Assembly (NCBI GenBank): GCA_027351145.1
Contig: DAIEIZ010000009.1
Span: 1 to 8,251, forward strand
From: Candidatus Moraniibacteriota bacterium
Lineage (GTDB): Bacteria > Patescibacteriota > Minisyncoccia > Moranbacterales > UBA2206
Direction: 5' to 3'
Length of the DNA: 8,251 nt
In this document: positions 5,888 to 8,251 of the stretch, one piece after another
Layout of the letters: each line of letters begins with the position of its first letter
How positions within the stretch are numbered: position 1 is the first letter of the stretch
Position numbers and translations under genes: made by a program
The notes under the pieces: generated by a model
The model's database searches: none
The model's input: the letters and a program-made list of their open reading frames with translations, nothing else
What the model was told of the DNA's origin: nothing

Positions 5888-6847
5888 ATGAGAAACTTCT
5901 GGCAAAAAATTAAAAAACCAATTCTGGCTCTGGCGCCCATGGCGGGAATCACGGATAGTGCATTTCGGCAAATTTGCCGCCATCATGGCGCTGATGTGAC
6001 TTATTCGGAAATGGCGAGCGTAAGCGCGCTGTTTTATAAACCGCAAAATACCCTGGAACTAGTTAGGTTTAATAAAAAAGAACGGCCATATATCGTTCAA
6101 TTGTTTGGCAACAAACCGGAACATTTTGCCGTGGCGACCAAAATTATCGCCAAAGAAGTCAAGCCCGATGGCATTGACATTAATTTCGGCTGTCCTGCTA
6201 AAAAAGTTTTCAGGCACGGCTCCGGCTGCGCTCTCATGCCTCAGATTGAACTGGCGCGCGAAATAATTTTGGCTGTCTGCAATAATACCAATTTGCCAGT
6301 TTCGATCAAAATTCGCGCGGGACTGAAAAAATTTAACGCGATTGAATTCATCGAAAAAACCAAAGACCTTCCCTACTCGGCTGTGATGGTGCATGGCAGA
6401 ACATATGAAGGCGGATTTTCGAGCAACGTTAATTGGGAATTAATTTCACAAATCAAAAAAATTATTCCAAACAAAATCGTCCTTGGCAATGGCGGAATTA
6501 CCACACCCGAAGATGCACTGGAAGTCTTGCAAAAATATCCCGGCATAGATGGTCTTGGCATTGCTCGTGGCGCCTGGGGCAAGCCCTATCTTTTTGAACA
6601 AATCAAAAAATACACCCATGCCACAGGAACACTTCATAAACCGCCCATGCCACTGGTTTTCTCCAAGATTAAAAAAATAATGCTCGACCACGCAAAACTA
6701 ATTTATACCGACAAAGGCGAAATGGGCAAGCTAGAAATCAGAAAACATCTTGCCTGGTACATCAAAGGTTTCCCTGGCGCCGCGGAACTGCGTCAAAAAC
6801 TAGTCCGCGCAGAAAGCCTCCGGGAAATTAAAGAGATCTTGAAATAA
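5888..6847 (+). CDS. dus: tRNA-dihydrouridine synthase, DusB type
   Basis: Uses FMN and NADPH to reduce specific uridines in the D-loop of tRNA. The 319 residues match the family's usual length. Visible family motifs in order: LALAPMAGITDSAFRQIC (13-30), QLFGNKPE (71-78), the catalytic cysteine C102 in DINFGCPAKKV, SIKIRAG with K141, VMVHGRT with H169, the phosphate/FMN-binding VLGNGGITTPEDA (198-210), GIARGAWGKPYLF (224-236), and the helical C-terminal tRNA-binding region with RKHLAWYIKGFPGAAELR (285-302). Assignment to DusB rather than DusA or DusC rests on NFGCPA and the C-terminal signature. The ATG follows immediately on the TAG of the small Cys-rich gene, a zero-base gap that favours translational coupling. 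Its pairing with cysS makes the cluster tRNA-centred. Confidence 0.95.
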   Translation: MRNFWQKIKKPILALAPMAGITDSAFRQICRHHGADVTYSEMASVSALFYKPQNTLELVRFNKKERPYIVQLFGNKPEHFAVATKIIAKEVKPDGIDINFGCPAKKVFRHGSGCALMPQIELAREIILAVCNNTNLPVSIKIRAGLKKFNAIEFIEKTKDLPYSAVMVHGRTYEGGFSSNVNWELISQIKKIIPNKIVLGNGGITTPEDALEVLQKYPGIDGLGIARGAWGKPYLFEQIKKYTHATGTLHKPPMPLVFSKIKKIMLDHAKLIYTDKGEMGKLEIRKHLAWYIKGFPGAAELRQKLVRAESLREIKEILK

Positions 6848-6926
6848 AAATGCGCACAGTCATTGCATAAACCGGGCAAAAACGCAAGTTGCCGAGTTTG
6901 TTTTCTCCTGCTAGAATAAATGGGCT
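6848..6926 (+). promoter_or_regulatory. dnaB promoter with extended -10; possible weak terminator overlapping it
   Basis: TTGCCG (6889-6894, four of six matches) is followed by 17 bases and TAGAAT (6912-6917), preceded by TGC, an extended -10. The predicted transcript start near 6924 is only about 3 bases before the dnaB ATG at 6927, so the mRNA would be almost leaderless. A small stem, GGCAA (6875-6879) with TTGCC (6889-6893), followed by GAGTTTGTTTT, could weakly end the dus transcript; it shares bases with the -35 box. Confidence 0.5.
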
Positions 6927-8251
6927 ATGGCAACACTCGAGAATAAAGACTTGAAACTTCCACCTCAAAACATCGACGCGGAAAAATCCGTGCTCGGTGC
7001 TTTAATGCTGGACAAAGACGCCATTATCCATGTTGCCAATCTCATTCGCCTTGGTGATTTCTACAAAGACATTCACAACATCATCTATGAAACAATGCTT
7101 GATCTCTATGAAAAAAGAGAGCCTATTGATGTGCTAAGCCTTTCCAATCGCTTGGAAGAAAAAGGCCAGCTTGATGCTATTGGCGGATCAAGCTATCTTG
7201 CCACGCTAGTCAATACCGTTCCATCCAGTTCCAATGTTTCTCACTATGCCAAAGTGGTGCAAAAAAAATCCACTCTGCGAAAATTAATCGAAACCGCCAG
7301 TGAAATTGTCGAGCTCGGTTATCACGAAGAAGAAGACGTAGACAAATTGCTTGATCAGGCGGAACAAAAACTATTCGCTGTTTCACAAAAATACATCAAG
7401 CAAGATTTCATGCCGATCCGTTCCATTTTGGAAGCCGCATTCAACCGCATCGACGAACTGCACAAAGGTGATCACCAACTGCGCGGAATTCCCACCGGTT
7501 ATCCGGATTTGAATAATATCTTGGCCGGTTTCCAAAAATCCGACTTAATTATTCTCGCCGCTCGTCCCAGTATCGGAAAATCTACCCTGGCAATGGACTT
7601 TGCGCGCAATATTGCTGTTAAGGAAAAAGTTGGCGTGGGTGTTTTTTCTCTGGAAATGGGCGCCGATCAATTGATTGATAGGATGCTTGCCGCCCAGTCC
7701 GGCGTTGATCTGTGGCGTCTGCGCACTGGCCGCCTCAAAACTGGAGAAGGCGATGATGATTTTCAACGCATCGGCGAAGCCATGGGTGTGCTCTCTGAAG
7801 CCCCAATTTTTATCGATGACTCAGGATCCGCCAATATCATGGAAATTCGCACCATGGCCCGACGCCTTCAAATGGAACACAGCGTTGGTATGATTATTAT
7901 TGACTACTTGCAACTGATGGAGGGCCGCTCCACCGGTGGAGATAACCGCGTGAATGAAATTTCGGAAATTTCCCGTTCTTTGAAACAACTGGCTCGCGAA
8001 CTCAATATTCCCGTCATTGCCCTTTCTCAGCTCTCACGCAATGTGGAATCGCGCAGTCCGCAAATTCCAAAACTTTCCGATCTGAGAGAATCCGGTTCTA
8101 TCGAACAAGACGCCGACATTGTCCTTTTCCTCTATCGCGAAGACCGCGAAAAACCGGATACACCGAACAAGAACATTGTCGAAGTCCACATCGCCAAACA
8201 CCGTAACGGCCCCGTCGGAAAAATGTCGCTCTATTTCGACGAAGCTTCAAC
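6927..8251 (+). CDS. dnaB: Replicative DNA helicase DnaB, cut at the window edge
   Basis: The hexameric ATP-driven helicase that unwinds DNA ahead of the replication fork. The 441 visible codons cover nearly the whole protein; DnaB is usually about 440-470 residues, so only a short tail is missing. Residues 10-110 are the N-terminal primase-interacting domain (LPPQNIDAEKSVLGALML, GGSSYLATLVNTVPS). The RecA-like motor follows: GIPTGYPDLNNILAGF (187-202), Walker A AARPSIGKST (211-220), SLEM with catalytic E243, Walker B IIIDYLQLM (323-331), ALSQLSRNVESR (365-376), LRESGSIEQDAD (386-397) and HIAKHRNGPVG (421-431). No intein interrupts the Walker A or later motifs. A TAG in frame at 6912 rules out a longer N-terminus. 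No Shine-Dalgarno is seen; the promoter lies almost on top of the start. Confidence 0.97.
   Translation, partial: MATLENKDLKLPPQNIDAEKSVLGALMLDKDAIIHVANLIRLGDFYKDIHNIIYETMLDLYEKREPIDVLSLSNRLEEKGQLDAIGGSSYLATLVNTVPSSSNVSHYAKVVQKKSTLRKLIETASEIVELGYHEEEDVDKLLDQAEQKLFAVSQKYIKQDFMPIRSILEAAFNRIDELHKGDHQLRGIPTGYPDLNNILAGFQKSDLIILAARPSIGKSTLAMDFARNIAVKEKVGVGVFSLEMGADQLIDRMLAAQSGVDLWRLRTGRLKTGEGDDDFQRIGEAMGVLSEAPIFIDDSGSANIMEIRTMARRLQMEHSVGMIIIDYLQLMEGRSTGGDNRVNEISEISRSLKQLARELNIPVIALSQLSRNVESRSPQIPKLSDLRESGSIEQDADIVLFLYREDREKPDTPNKNIVEVHIAKHRNGPVGKMSLYFDEAS

Noticed and set aside
6059..6394. 111-residue minus-strand open frame opposite dus
   Set aside because: Antisense to strongly conserved Dus motifs, so a mirror of its codon pattern and not a gene.
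6927..8251. Possible intein in dnaB
   Set aside because: Walker A, Walker B and later motifs follow each other at normal spacing with no insertion in the visible part.

Overview
The window reads as an AT-rich chromosomal segment from a bacterium of the Candidate Phyla Radiation / Patescibacteria (Parcubacteria-like). This is inference from gene style, not a database match. The signs are a CysRS with HIGN in place of HIGH, a very large secreted Cys-rich protein unlike textbook families, a TGCCTGCC-type palindrome between genes, small gaps between genes, and start codons with almost no Shine-Dalgarno sequences.

Layout: (a) 41-2701, minus strand, is one large exported protein of unknown function. 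It has a beta-rich N-terminal half, a transmembrane anchor, a second signal-peptide-like segment, and a C-terminal half very rich in Cys with two tandem repeats. Its natural signal peptide is encoded just upstream (to 2787) but lies one base out of frame with its ATG, across a run of nine A. (b) 2788-3119 is a divergent intergenic region with two good back-to-back sigma70-type promoters whose -35 boxes sit in or beside short inverted repeats. (c) 3120-4025, plus strand, is a CorA-family transporter whose GMN signature reads SMS. (d) 4132-5634 is cysS (cysteinyl-tRNA synthetase). (e) 5636-5887 is an 83-residue protein with an N-terminal Cys/His cluster, an acidic linker and a C-terminal end that resembles the tail of the preceding CysRS. 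(f) 5888-6847 is a DusB-type tRNA-dihydrouridine synthase that starts directly after the stop of (e). (g) 6927 to the window end is replicative helicase dnaB, cut by the window edge close to its C-terminus; its promoter sits so close to the ATG that a leaderless mRNA is likely.

The core of the window is a tightly packed tRNA-related cluster, cysS - small Cys-rich protein - dus, with gaps of 1 and 0 nt that suggest co-transcription and translational coupling. corA upstream and dnaB downstream look like separate units with their own promoters. The items most worth following up are the CysRS-tail-like microprotein, the A9 frameshift that separates a perfect signal peptide from the large surface protein, the SMS substitution in CorA, and the symmetric divergent promoter. 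No RNA genes, CRISPR arrays or insertion sequences were seen.
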